Positions 46,037 through 53,899 of a stretch of DNA of 64,000 nucleotides are shown one piece after another. The stretch spans positions 1 through 64,000 of the forward strand of contig JAJYAT010000003.1 of the NCBI GenBank assembly GCA_021779375.1, in the 5' to 3' direction. The DNA is from a bacterium. Its GTDB lineage: Bacteria > Patescibacteriota > Gracilibacteria > JAHISY01. Every line of letters starts with the position of its first letter. The stretch's first letter is position 1. The translations under genes were made by a program, and so were the position numbers. Below the pieces are notes generated by a model. That model was not told the origin of the DNA, did no database searches, and saw nothing but the letters and a program-made list of their open reading frames with translations.

Positions 46037-46632
46037 GCTGTGATTTTACGCGTAAAAATAAATTCGTGAATCTTGGTCTCGCCGAGAGTCTCGGGGTGGA
46101 AACTCGCTGCAAAGATATTTTTCTCACGGACGAAAATCGGGACACCTTCAAATTTTGCCAGCACCTCGACTGACTTGCCGACGGACAAAATTTTCGGCGC
46201 GCGAATGAAAGCCACCGAAATTTCTTTCGACGAGACTGTCGGTATTTTTAACTGCGTCTCGAAGGAATCGAGTTGACGACCGTAGGCGTTGCGCTCGATT
46301 TTTGCATCGAGCAGTCCGAATTTCGCGAGCAGGATGAGTCCGGCGCAGGTTCCGAAGATAGTCGGCAGTTGGTAATTCCCAGTTATCGGATTTTTCCGCG
46401 GAGTGGTGGCGAAGCGAATCAGTTCGTTTTTCAGTCCGTAAATTTCCATCAATTTTCCGATAGTCGTCGATTCGCCGCCTGGCAAAATCAGTCCGTCCAG
46501 ATTTTCAAAATCTTGTGCGGTGCGTACTTCGACTGGTTCGAATTTTAATTTCCGCAAAATCGCGGCGTGCTCCGCGACATCGCCGTGGATAGCCAAAATT
46601 CCGATGCGCAGTTTGGTATTTTTAGTTGGCAA
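46033..46632 (-). CDS. pdxT: Pyridoxal 5'-phosphate synthase glutaminase subunit
   Basis: Class I amidotransferase that feeds ammonia to PdxS, 199 residues. Signatures: IGILAIHGDVAEHAAIL (about 10-26), LDGLILPGGESTTIGKL (about 47-63), the nucleophile cysteine in GTCAGLILLA (about 93-102), and the catalytic histidine and glutamate in SFHPETLGET (about 178-187). All catalytic residues are present. It lies 17 bases after pdxS and overlaps the antiporter gene by four bases. Confidence 0.94.
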   Translation of the reverse strand: MPTKNTKLRIGILAIHGDVAEHAAILRKLKFEPVEVRTAQDFENLDGLILPGGESTTIGKLMEIYGLKNELIRFATTPRKNPITGNYQLPTIFGTCAGLILLAKFGLLDAKIERNAYGRQLDSFETQLKIPTVSSKEISVAFIRAPKILSVGKSVEVLAKFEGVPIFVREKNIFAASFHPETLGETKIHEFIFTRKITA

Positions 46633-46649
46633 AAATCTAATTTAAAAAC

Positions 46650-47531
46650 TCACCAGCCGCGTCCCGCCAGCTTCGTGGTCAGCGTTGAGATTTCCAAACC
46701 TTTCATCGCCTCGCCGAGTCCCTCGGAAACTTGCGCCAGGATTTTCGCATCGCGGAAATTCATTGTCGCGAGGACGATGGCGCGCGCCATTTTGGCGGGA
46801 TTTTTCGACTTGAAAATTCCACTGCCGACGAAGACACCGTCGCAGCCAAGCTGCATCAGAAGTGCGGCGTCCGCGGGTGTCGCGACTCCGCCTGCGGCGA
46901 AATTCACGACGGGCAGGCGACCGAGTTTTCGGATCTCCTCGACGAGCGCGAGCGGAGTGCGAATTTCGGTTGCGTATTTTTTCACAGCTGCCGGCGACAT
47001 TTTTTGCAGCGCCGCGATTTCCGCATTGATTGTCCTGATGTGGCGCACGGCCTCGACGACGTTGCCTGTGCCGGCTTCGCCTTTCGTCCGAATCATCGCT
47101 GCGCCTTCTGCGATTCTCCTAGCGGCTTCACCAAGGTTTGTTGCGCCGCAGACGAAGGGAACTTGGAACTTCGATTTATCGACATGAAATTGCTCATCGG
47201 CTGGCGTGAGTACTTCTGACTCATCGATATAGTCGACCGCGAGCGCTTCCAAAATCTGTGCCTCGACAAAATGCCCGATGCGGACTTTTGCCATGACGGG
47301 GATCGTCACTGCCTTTTGAATGCCGCGAATCATCTTCGGGTCGGACATTCTCGCCACGCCACCGTCTTTGCGAATATCGCTGGGCACGCGCTCGAGCGCC
47401 ATCACTGCGACCGCACCGGCTTTCTCCGCAATCACAGCTTGCGCCGGATTCACGACATCCATGATGACGCCGCCCTTGAGCATTTCTGCGAGGCCTTTTT
47501 TCAGGCGTGGGGTAGCAGTTTTCTTTTCCAT
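46650..47531 (-). CDS. pdxS: Pyridoxal 5'-phosphate synthase lyase subunit
   Basis: Builds PLP from ribose-5-phosphate, glyceraldehyde-3-phosphate and ammonia, 293 residues. [19 protein letters not shown] (about 14-32, with the first active aspartate), [18 protein letters not shown] (first active lysine, about 82-99), [14 protein letters not shown] and [37 protein letters not shown] (second phosphate site) are all present. Both active lysines are visible. With pdxT it makes a complete de novo vitamin B6 pathway, which needs only these two proteins. The ATG at 47529-47531 follows CTTTAATTTTTTGAA. Confidence 0.96.
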   Translation of the reverse strand: MEKKTATPRLKKGLAEMLKGGVIMDVVNPAQAVIAEKAGAVAVMALERVPSDIRKDGGVARMSDPKMIRGIQKAVTIPVMAKVRIGHFVEAQILEALAVDYIDESEVLTPADEQFHVDKSKFQVPFVCGATNLGEAARRIAEGAAMIRTKGEAGTGNVVEAVRHIRTINAEIAALQKMSPAAVKKYATEIRTPLALVEEIRKLGRLPVVNFAAGGVATPADAALLMQLGCDGVFVGSGIFKSKNPAKMARAIVLATMNFRDAKILAQVSEGLGEAMKGLEISTLTTKLAGRGW

Positions 47532-47582
47532 TTCAAAAAATTAAAGCTGCGGAATTTTAACAGCTTTTCGAAGTTTGGAGAA

Positions 47583-48548
47583 TTAGTTTTGTCGAGCTTT
47601 AGGCTCGTGTATTTCACAAGATTTTTGGTCAAGCGGATCAGGCTCGCCGACCTCGCAGTAGGTTTTGTGATCTTCTTTCTTGTCGAGTAAATAGGTGAGC
47701 CAAAAGAATCCGCCGACGAGGAATGGGATTGCGAGTAGTAACCAAATGCGTGCGATTACCGAGCTGCCAGCGTCTGTGAAGTACTGGCTCATACCCATCA
47801 AAAAGTCGAACACGGCGTGGATTGAGGCGGCGATGATCAAGCCTTCGAAAATTTTCTCGTCACGAAAAACTGTTTCACTCTTGAGATGCAAAATCTGGTG
47901 AATCCGTTTTGTGAAAATGAAACGTTTGCCCTGTGAAAGTTTGTCGATCAAGACTGGCTTGGCGAAGCAGGCGATTCCGAAGTAGTACCCGAAAATTCCG
48001 CTCGCGATGATGTGGAGGAGCATCGAGCCGAGCGAGCGAAAAGTCACATAGAACCAGCGCATGGATTCCTCGATGCCGGCGTTGTTCCAGATGGAATAAA
48101 AATACAAAACATTCTCGACGAAAGAAAAACCGAGTGCGACCGTGATTGAGAGAATGATCGCGTCGTCGATATCCTGGAAAAAACTCCTGCCGGTCAATTT
48201 GACGATCCACATTTTGGCAGTCTCTTCGTAAAATCCGACCCACAGACCCGTGAGCGCGGTCGTGAGTACGAGATTTTCCAGCAAGCCTTTGAGGCTTTCT
48301 TCGATGCGGGCGATTTCGTATTGAAAAACAAAAATCGGAATGACAGCGAGCATACCTGCCAAGAAAATCGCGAAGGTCAAAAAGCGATTCTCACGCTTAT
48401 GGCTCAAAAATAGCCACAACCAAATCGCAACCGGTACGGCTGCGAGAGCTAAGAAAGGAAGATGTTCACCATTAAATACGCTCGCGACGCGGTGTAGCGC
48501 ATCGCCCGTTCGGTCGATCAGGTCGGGTGTTAAATTGACTTCGCTCAT
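47583..48548 (-). CDS. PrsW-family intramembrane protease-like protein
   Basis: Protein of 321 residues with about eight membrane helices. PrsW/CAAX-like signatures in membrane: GFYEETAKMWIVKL (glutamate pair, about 103-116), ALGFSFVENVLYF (about 137-149), LLHIIASGIFGYYFG (about 176-190) and SIHAVFDFLMG (about 246-256). In Bacillus PrsW performs site-1 cleavage of an anti-sigma factor; the target here is unknown. The acidic/histidine set is kept. Start ATG 48546-48548 overlaps the preceding coiled-coil gene (ATGA), so the two are coupled. The C-terminal cytoplasmic tail has two cysteines (TYCEVGE, KSCEIHE). Confidence 0.85.
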   Translation of the reverse strand: MSEVNLTPDLIDRTGDALHRVASVFNGEHLPFLALAAVPVAIWLWLFLSHKRENRFLTFAIFLAGMLAVIPIFVFQYEIARIEESLKGLLENLVLTTALTGLWVGFYEETAKMWIVKLTGRSFFQDIDDAIILSITVALGFSFVENVLYFYSIWNNAGIEESMRWFYVTFRSLGSMLLHIIASGIFGYYFGIACFAKPVLIDKLSQGKRFIFTKRIHQILHLKSETVFRDEKIFEGLIIAASIHAVFDFLMGMSQYFTDAGSSVIARIWLLLAIPFLVGGFFWLTYLLDKKEDHKTYCEVGEPDPLDQKSCEIHEPKARQN

Positions 48549-49660
48549 TGGATGATGTTTTTGCCACGGGGGTTATTTTTAATTTGTGCCGATTTTTTTG
48601 TGTGTATTCCTAGGTCGAAATTTGGTCTCTGATCAAGCTGCTGGAATCTTCGACTCGTCGCGGCGAGCAAGCGGCGCTCGTTGCGGAGCAGCCAAGTCAC
48701 GAAGATCACGATTCCGATTAGAAGTGCAGTCGCGAAAATCGCGAGACTTGTTTCGGAAAACATGCTCCATTTCGCGTGTGGTGCAGAGTTGCGAGGAGTA
48801 TCATTTTCTGCGGCAGCGGCGAGTACATCGGCAGTTAGATTACCGGCATCGAGATCGGCTGACTTTGCGGTCGTGTTTGCCGTGCGAGATATTGCGCGCG
48901 GGAATTGAAACAGCACGGCACCATCGGCTTGCGCGATAATGTTCGAAGAAGTCGCAGGCACGACTTTGGCGTCCGGCTCTGCGTCCGCCAATTTACCCAC
49001 TGTGTCTTTGATAGAAATTTCCGCGAGCTTGCTGCGCGCAGCTTTCAGTTCCGCGATTTTTTTCGTAATTTCTGCGTGCGCCGATTCGTCTTCATTGAGA
49101 GCCTTTTTGGCTGCGAGAATCGCTTCCAATTTAGCGATTTCGGCATCGGCGGTTTTTAAGATCGAATTAACTTCGGTACCGTCTTGTGTCGTTGTTTCTG
49201 ATGCCGTGACTGTATCTTTTTCGTCGGATTGGTCGATCGGGAAGCCGACAAAATCTTCGAGGCTCGTCACTTTGACAGTCGTCTCGTCTGGCGCGGGTAC
49301 GGTGGTCGTCGCTTCCGGCGTGCTGAGTGTTGTCGGCATGGCGGTAGTGGTGCTGCCGCGGAGTGCCGCGAGCTGGGCCTGCAGATTTTTCATTTCGGAT
49401 TCGACCCATTTCGCTTGCAAATCCTGCATGCCGTTACGCATGCTGCTCAGCTGAATTTGCAAATCAGCGAGCGTTTTTTTGAGCTCGGTGACCTCAGCTT
49501 CATTTGAAGAAGAATTGTCTGCTACGAAAGTGGCAGCAGGCAGATTGTTCAGATTATCTGTCGTATTTGCCTCAGAATCTACAGCAAGAACTGCGGTTTG
49601 ACTGAGTGCCGCAAAAAGGAAAACCGACGCGATAAACGGGAAAATTTTGTTTGGACGCAT
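48545..49660 (-). CDS. Exported coiled-coil protein with C-terminal membrane helix
   Basis: Protein of 371 residues. Signal peptide (about 1-26, ending VLAVD), a Thr/Asn-rich patch, a coiled coil (about 52-100, TELKKTLADLQIQLSSM), a Thr/Pro linker, a second coiled coil (about 165-215, ILKTADAEIAKLEAILAAKK), then a membrane helix near residues 308-328 (LAIFATALLIGIVIFVTWL) and a basic tail. It therefore has a long external stalk anchored at the C-terminus. No family recognised. It is translationally coupled to prsW and could be its substrate or partner (inference). A TAAAAT box lies about 30 bases before the ATG. Confidence 0.78.
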   Translation of the reverse strand: MRPNKIFPFIASVFLFAALSQTAVLAVDSEANTTDNLNNLPAATFVADNSSSNEAEVTELKKTLADLQIQLSSMRNGMQDLQAKWVESEMKNLQAQLAALRGSTTTAMPTTLSTPEATTTVPAPDETTVKVTSLEDFVGFPIDQSDEKDTVTASETTTQDGTEVNSILKTADAEIAKLEAILAAKKALNEDESAHAEITKKIAELKAARSKLAEISIKDTVGKLADAEPDAKVVPATSSNIIAQADGAVLFQFPRAISRTANTTAKSADLDAGNLTADVLAAAAENDTPRNSAPHAKWSMFSETSLAIFATALLIGIVIFVTWLLRNERRLLAATSRRFQQLDQRPNFDLGIHTKKSAQIKNNPRGKNIIQ

Positions 49661-49711
49661 TTTTTTAGTTTTGATTTCTGGTCATTTTATCACAAGTGCG
49701 CTTTCTTTTCA

Positions 49712-49739
49712 AGCTTTAGGTGGTAAAATCCCTAAAGCT
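49712..49739 (+). promoter_or_regulatory. Dyad enclosing the hisS -10 box
   Basis: AGCTTTAGG and CCTAAAGCT are perfect 9-base arms around 10 bases containing GGTAAAAT. Because the -10 box is inside, the dyad looks like an operator and not an RNA hairpin. Confidence 0.6.
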
Positions 49740-49757
49740 CGTATTAATCTTTTTTTA

Positions 49758-51143
49758 ATGTCCAAAGAGAAAAAGGTCTCCAAACCGGAAAAGTTTCAGG
49801 CGCCGCGCGGCGTGCACGACATTTTGCCCGAGGAGCATGCGTACTTCACCGTAATCAAGAAAGTCGTGCGACATCGCGCGCGTCAGGCGGGCTTTCGCCG
49901 TATTTCCACGCCAGTTTTTGAATTAAAAAATCTTTTTACGCGCGGTGTTGGCGAGCAGACCGACATCGTCGAGAAAGAGCTTTACACATTCGCGACCAAA
50001 AAAGACGGCGATGAGTATGCGTTGCGACCAGAGGGGACGGCGGGAATTGTCCGCGCTTATATCCAACACGGCATGAATCAATTGCCGCAGCCAGTCGAAC
50101 TTTATTACATTGAGCCGTTTTTTCGTCACGATCGCCCCCAAAAAGGTCGCTACCGCCAATTTCACCAATTCGGTTTCGAAGTCATCGGTGAGCCGGATCC
50201 GGGTATCGACGCCCAAATCATCCAGCTCGCTGCGACGATTCACGAAGATCTGGGCATCGCGGATAAATTGAAGCTTCAGATCAATACGATCGGCTGCCCG
50301 AAGTGCCGCGAAAAATTCTCCAATCAGCTGCGCGACTATTTCATTGGCAAAGAGCGCAGTCTTTGCGCGAATTGTGTGCGCCGCTTGGCGGAAAATCCGT
50401 TGCGTATTTTGGACTGCAAAAACGAAGATTGTCGCATTCTCGCTGAAAATGCGCCGAAATTTGAAAATGTGATTTGTGAAGACTGCAAAGATCATCACCA
50501 AAAAGTGCTGGAATTACTCGATGCGGTTGATATTAAATACACGGAAAATCCACAGCTGGTGCGTGGACTCGATTACTATGCACGCACGGTTTTCGAATTT
50601 TGGAACGAATCGGACGGCGCGCAAAATTCCGTCGGTGGTGGCGGACGTTACGACGGACTAGTCGAGCAGCTTGGCGGTACTGCCACTGCGGCGTGTGGCT
50701 ACGCTGGCGGAGTGGAGCGAATCATTGAATTGATGCAAGATTCCCGAATGTTGGCGCCTGACAAAGATCAGATTGATATTTTCGTGGCGCAGCTCGGTTT
50801 CGGCGCGAAAAAAGTTGCGCTCCAAATTTTGACCGAATTGCGTGGACGCGGAGTGCATGCGCTCGGCGCGCTCGGCAAAGCTTCGATGAAAGATCAGCTC
50901 GGCAAAGCCGACAAATTTGGCGTGAAATACGCGCTGATTTTGGGTGAAGTCGAGGTGCGTGAGGGCAAAATTATTTTGCGCGATATGGCGTCCGGCGTGC
51001 AGGAGGTCATCCCAATCGGTAAAGCGGTTGAAAAAGTCATTAAGAAAATCGGCGAAAAAAATCTCGACCGTTACGATCCGTCTGGCGAATTGAAAAAAGA
51101 CACGACCGTGCGACCAGAGGAAGAGCTTTTGATTCGGGACTGA
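49758..51143 (+). CDS. hisS: Histidyl-tRNA synthetase
   Basis: Class II synthetase that charges tRNA-His, 461 residues from ATG 49758; the upstream in-frame start is rejected because it precedes the promoter. Motif 1 region APRGVHDILPEEHAYF (about 15-30), motif 2 YYIEPFFRHDRPQKGRYRQFHQFGFE (residues about 113-138), histidine motifs LVRGLDYYARTVFEF and GGGGRYDGLVEQLGG, and motif 3 AGGVERIIEL are all present. The anticodon-binding domain follows (about 335-430). An extra cysteine-rich stretch (GCPKCREKF, LCANCVRRL, LDCKNEDC, ICEDCKDHH; about 180-250) forms a zinc module in the insertion domain. The tRNA-His gene lies 2.7 kb downstream. Confidence 0.95.
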   Translation: MSKEKKVSKPEKFQAPRGVHDILPEEHAYFTVIKKVVRHRARQAGFRRISTPVFELKNLFTRGVGEQTDIVEKELYTFATKKDGDEYALRPEGTAGIVRAYIQHGMNQLPQPVELYYIEPFFRHDRPQKGRYRQFHQFGFEVIGEPDPGIDAQIIQLAATIHEDLGIADKLKLQINTIGCPKCREKFSNQLRDYFIGKERSLCANCVRRLAENPLRILDCKNEDCRILAENAPKFENVICEDCKDHHQKVLELLDAVDIKYTENPQLVRGLDYYARTVFEFWNESDGAQNSVGGGGRYDGLVEQLGGTATAACGYAGGVERIIELMQDSRMLAPDKDQIDIFVAQLGFGAKKVALQILTELRGRGVHALGALGKASMKDQLGKADKFGVKYALILGEVEVREGKIILRDMASGVQEVIPIGKAVEKVIKKIGEKNLDRYDPSGELKKDTTVRPEEELLIRD

Positions 51144-51154
51144 AATTTTTGGAG

Positions 51155-51160
51155 TAAAAT
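51155..51160 (+). promoter_or_regulatory. -10 box predicting a leaderless mRNA for the NYN gene
   Basis: TAAAAT ends 6 bases before the GTG at 51167. Confidence 0.5.
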
Positions 51161-51166
51161 TCACGA

Positions 51167-51685
51167 GTGAAAAAGTCGCTCGAGAATTTCGCTTTCATTG
51201 ACTGTCAGAATGTTTATCGAGAGCTGCAGCGTGTCGGTTTTGTGATTGATTGGAAAAAATTCCAAACATTTTTAAGCGACAAGTATTTCGTCAAAGAGGC
51301 TTTTATTTTTGTTGGCTTCATTGAAGAGAATAAAAACTTTTATGATTTTTTGGAGCGTATCGGCTACCGACTTATTTTCAAGCCGACAGTCAGTTTCGGC
51401 ACGAAAGAGGTGAAAGGTAATTGCGATGCTGAGCTCGTGCTGCACGCGATGATTGAATTTCCGAATTACAAGCAGGCGGTGATTGTGAGTGGCGATGGTG
51501 ATTTCGCTTGTTTGGTGGAATATTTGCAGCAAAAAGATAAACTTAGGAAGTTGCTTGTACCGAATTACGCGAACTTTTCTTCACTGTTCAGGAAAGTTAT
51601 TCCAATCGAGAAAATTGCGACACTGCACGACAAAAAATCTAAAATCGGTATGACAAAAAAAGAGACGGATCTTCCTGCAAACTGA
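51167..51685 (+). CDS. NYN (LabA/DUF88) PIN-like nuclease-domain protein
   Basis: Protein of 172 residues starting at GTG. The NYN fold is shown by FAFIDCQNVYREL (about 7-19, first acidic site), VKGNCDAELVLHAMIEF (about 84-100, second) and AVIVSGDGDFACLVEYLQQKDK (residues about 104-125, third). These aspartates form a metal site like that of PIN RNases. Related proteins are predicted RNases or regulators; the substrate is not known. It lies 23 bases after hisS and may be read from its own -10 box. The C-terminal tail is basic. Confidence 0.86.
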   Translation: MKKSLENFAFIDCQNVYRELQRVGFVIDWKKFQTFLSDKYFVKEAFIFVGFIEENKNFYDFLERIGYRLIFKPTVSFGTKEVKGNCDAELVLHAMIEFPNYKQAVIVSGDGDFACLVEYLQQKDKLRKLLVPNYANFSSLFRKVIPIEKIATLHDKKSKIGMTKKETDLPAN

Positions 51686-51696
51686 CTTGCAGACTA

Positions 51697-51710
51697 GTCC
51701 GCCTCGTGGA
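51697..51710 (+). repeat. Partial GTCCGCC-type palindrome
   Basis: GTCCGCCTCGTGGA resembles the left arm and part of the right arm of GTCCGCCTCGGCGGAC. It lies after the NYN gene. A separate short dyad CTGCAA-ACTGAC-TTGCAG spans the NYN stop codon (51676-51693). Confidence 0.45.
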
Positions 51711-51767
51711 GAAACGCCGCTATTTTAGTCTCAAGCTATTTCAAAAGTCAAATTTAATCCTTAAATT

Positions 51768-53438
51768 ATGCGCTCTGATTATCTCAAAACCGCCGTCGAG
51801 ACGGCGGGCAATCGTTCCCTTTTGCGCCGTTGCGGCGTCGACAAGGCTGATTTGAAGAAGCCTTTCATCGGCATCGCCAATTCATTCACCGAGACGGTGC
51901 CGGGGCACGTCCACCTCCAAAAGGTCGGGCGCATAGTCAAAGACTCAATCGAAAAAGCCGGCGGCGTTGCTTTCGAATTCAATACGATTGCGGTCTGCGA
52001 CGGCATCGCGATGGGTCACCGCGGCATGCATTTCTCGCTGCCGTCGCGTGAGTTGATTGCTGATTCGGTTGAGACCATGGCGGAAGCACACTTGCTCGAT
52101 GGTTTGGTTCTGATTGGTAATTGCGACAAGACTGTCCCGGGAATGCTGATGGCGGCGATGCGGCTCAATATTCCGGCGGTCTATGTTTCCGGCGGTCCGA
52201 TGGCGGCTGGTCGCTGTGGTGGTAAAAGCTGCGACCTGATTTCGGTTTTCGAGGGCGTCGGGGCCTTCGAGCAAAAAAAGATTTCGCAAAAAGATTTAGA
52301 CGAATTGGAGGACAAAGCTTGTCCGACTGAGGGGAGCTGCGCGGGAATGTTCACCGCGAACACGATGAATTGTCTCGCCGAAGTACTCGGACTGGCTTTT
52401 CCAGGCAATGGCACGATTCTCGCTGTCGATCCGCGCCGCGAAAAATTGTATCGCGCGACCGGTCCGAAGATTGTCGAGCTGGTGAAAAAAAATATTTGCC
52501 CGCGTGATTTGGTGACGAAAAAATCTTTCGACAACGCCTTCGCTGTCGATGTCGCGCTCGGCGGTTCGACGAACACGACGCTGCATTTACCGGCGATTGC
52601 TGCCGAGGGTGGGATCGATTATCCCTTGAAAAGAATTAACGAGATTGCGAAAAAGACGCCTTACCTCGCGAAAATTTCGCCGAGCGATCCGACCGTGCAC
52701 ATCGAAGATCTTGATCGCGCTGGTGGCGTGTCGGCCGTTATCGCCGAGCTTGCCAAGAAATCTGGAGTAGTCGATCTGACCGCCAAGACCATTTCCGGCA
52801 GTCTGAAATCGCAAATCGCGGGCGCCAAAATTCGTGACCCGAAAATTATTCATCCACTCACGAGTCCGATTTCACCCGAAGGTGCGCTCAAAGTTCTCTT
52901 CGGTAATCTCGCGCCAAAGGGTTCAGTCGTGAAGTCGGGCGGCGTCGATCCGAAAATGTTGAAATTCAAAGGTAAAGCAAAAGTTTTCGATTCACAAGAA
53001 GCTTCGCTCGCCGCAATTTTGGCTGGCAAAATCAAGGCGGGTGATGTCGTTGTGATCCGCTTCGAAGGTCCGCGTGGTGGTCCGGGTATGGTCGAGATGC
53101 TTTCGCCGACGGCGGCGATTGTCGGGATGGGGCTCGGCGACAAAGTCGCGCTTTTGACCGACGGTCGTTTCTCGGGTGGGACGCGCGGCGCGTGCATCGG
53201 GCACATTTCGCCAGAGGCGGCGTCGGGTGGCGTGATTGCGGTCGTCAAAAATGGTGATGAAATTGCAATCGACATTCCAGCCGGCAAGCTCGAGCTTCGA
53301 GTTCCGGCGGTGGAAATTTCCGCGCGCCTCAAGAAACTTAAACCATTCATCCCGAAAATTAAAACAGGCTGGCTGGCGCGTTACCAAAAATTCGCGAGTT
53401 CGGCGGATCGCGGTGCGGTTTTGGATTTGGAATGCTAA
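51768..53438 (+). CDS. ilvD: Dihydroxy-acid dehydratase
   Basis: Iron-sulfur enzyme of valine, leucine, isoleucine and pantothenate synthesis, 556 residues, full length. Cluster and Mg ligands: cysteine in GNCDKTVPGML (about 121-131), SGGPMAAGRCGGKSCDLIS region, and GSCAGMFTANTMNCL (about 187-201) with its cysteine. The C-terminal block GRFSGGTRGACIGHISPEAA (about 466-485) is typical. No other branched-chain gene is in the window, so it is isolated here; it might act in a scavenging or sugar-acid dehydratase role, since the IlvD/Edd family also includes sugar-acid enzymes. The ATG follows TTTAATCCTTAAATT. It overlaps the next gene by 7 bases. Confidence 0.93.
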   Translation: MRSDYLKTAVETAGNRSLLRRCGVDKADLKKPFIGIANSFTETVPGHVHLQKVGRIVKDSIEKAGGVAFEFNTIAVCDGIAMGHRGMHFSLPSRELIADSVETMAEAHLLDGLVLIGNCDKTVPGMLMAAMRLNIPAVYVSGGPMAAGRCGGKSCDLISVFEGVGAFEQKKISQKDLDELEDKACPTEGSCAGMFTANTMNCLAEVLGLAFPGNGTILAVDPRREKLYRATGPKIVELVKKNICPRDLVTKKSFDNAFAVDVALGGSTNTTLHLPAIAAEGGIDYPLKRINEIAKKTPYLAKISPSDPTVHIEDLDRAGGVSAVIAELAKKSGVVDLTAKTISGSLKSQIAGAKIRDPKIIHPLTSPISPEGALKVLFGNLAPKGSVVKSGGVDPKMLKFKGKAKVFDSQEASLAAILAGKIKAGDVVVIRFEGPRGGPGMVEMLSPTAAIVGMGLGDKVALLTDGRFSGGTRGACIGHISPEAASGGVIAVVKNGDEIAIDIPAGKLELRVPAVEISARLKKLKPFIPKIKTGWLARYQKFASSADRGAVLDLEC

Positions 53439-53716
53439 AAATAACTTTCACCGAAAAAGTTCGTGCCGTTGTCGCGCGGATTCCGCGTGGTGAGGCGTGG
53501 ACTTATTCCGAAATCGCCAAGCTCGCTGGCAATGCCAGAGCGGCTCGAGCGGTTGGCAATATTTTGCACAAAAATTTCGACCCCGAAATTCCTTGCCATC
53601 GCGTTGTGCGGTCGGATGGCAAAATTGGCGGATTCAATCGCGGTCAGCTCCAAAAAATTCGGAAACTCAAAAGCGAGGGTCTCAAAATTTCGGGCGATGC
53701 AATTATTAAAATTTAG
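53432..53716 (+). CDS. Alkyltransferase (Ogt/MGMT) catalytic-domain protein
   Basis: Protein of 94 residues equal to the C-terminal DNA-binding/catalytic domain of O6-alkylguanine-DNA alkyltransferases. The active motif is IPCHRVV with C55, so it is not the cysteine-less ATL type. The helix-turn-helix is AWTYSEIAKLAGNARAARAVGN (residues about 22-43) with the arginine finger region. It lacks the N-terminal domain of Ada/Ogt. It would repair alkylated guanine by a one-time transfer to C55. Translation is probably coupled to ilvD through the 7-base overlap. Confidence 0.9.
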   Translation: MLKITFTEKVRAVVARIPRGEAWTYSEIAKLAGNARAARAVGNILHKNFDPEIPCHRVVRSDGKIGGFNRGQLQKIRKLKSEGLKISGDAIIKI

Positions 53717-53783
53717 AGTCCAGAATTATTTCTGCCTAAAATCGTGGTGCGATTTTGGTTTGGAGTTGTGAGCGAATCTTCGC

Positions 53784-53789
53784 TAAAAT
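53784..53789 (+). promoter_or_regulatory. -10 box of tRNA-His
   Basis: GCTAAAATC places a start site about 16 bases before the tRNA. Confidence 0.45.
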
Positions 53790-53812
53790 CGGCGAGTTCG
53801 TGGTTCCGGTAT

Positions 53813-53890
53813 GGTGGCTGTAGCTCAGTTGGTTAGAGCGTCGGGTTGTGGTCCCGAAGGTCGTGGGTTCAAAACCCATCAGCCACCCCA
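53813..53890 (+). tRNA. tRNA-His (GTG)
   Basis: Complete cloverleaf with the extra 5' G pairing to C73: acceptor GGTGGCTG/CAGCCACC, D-arm GCTC...GAGC, anticodon stem TCGGG with loop TTGTGGT (anticodon GTG), T-arm GTGGG-TTCAAAA-CCCAT, encoded CCA. Confidence 0.96.
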
Positions 53891-53899
53891 GATGGAAAA

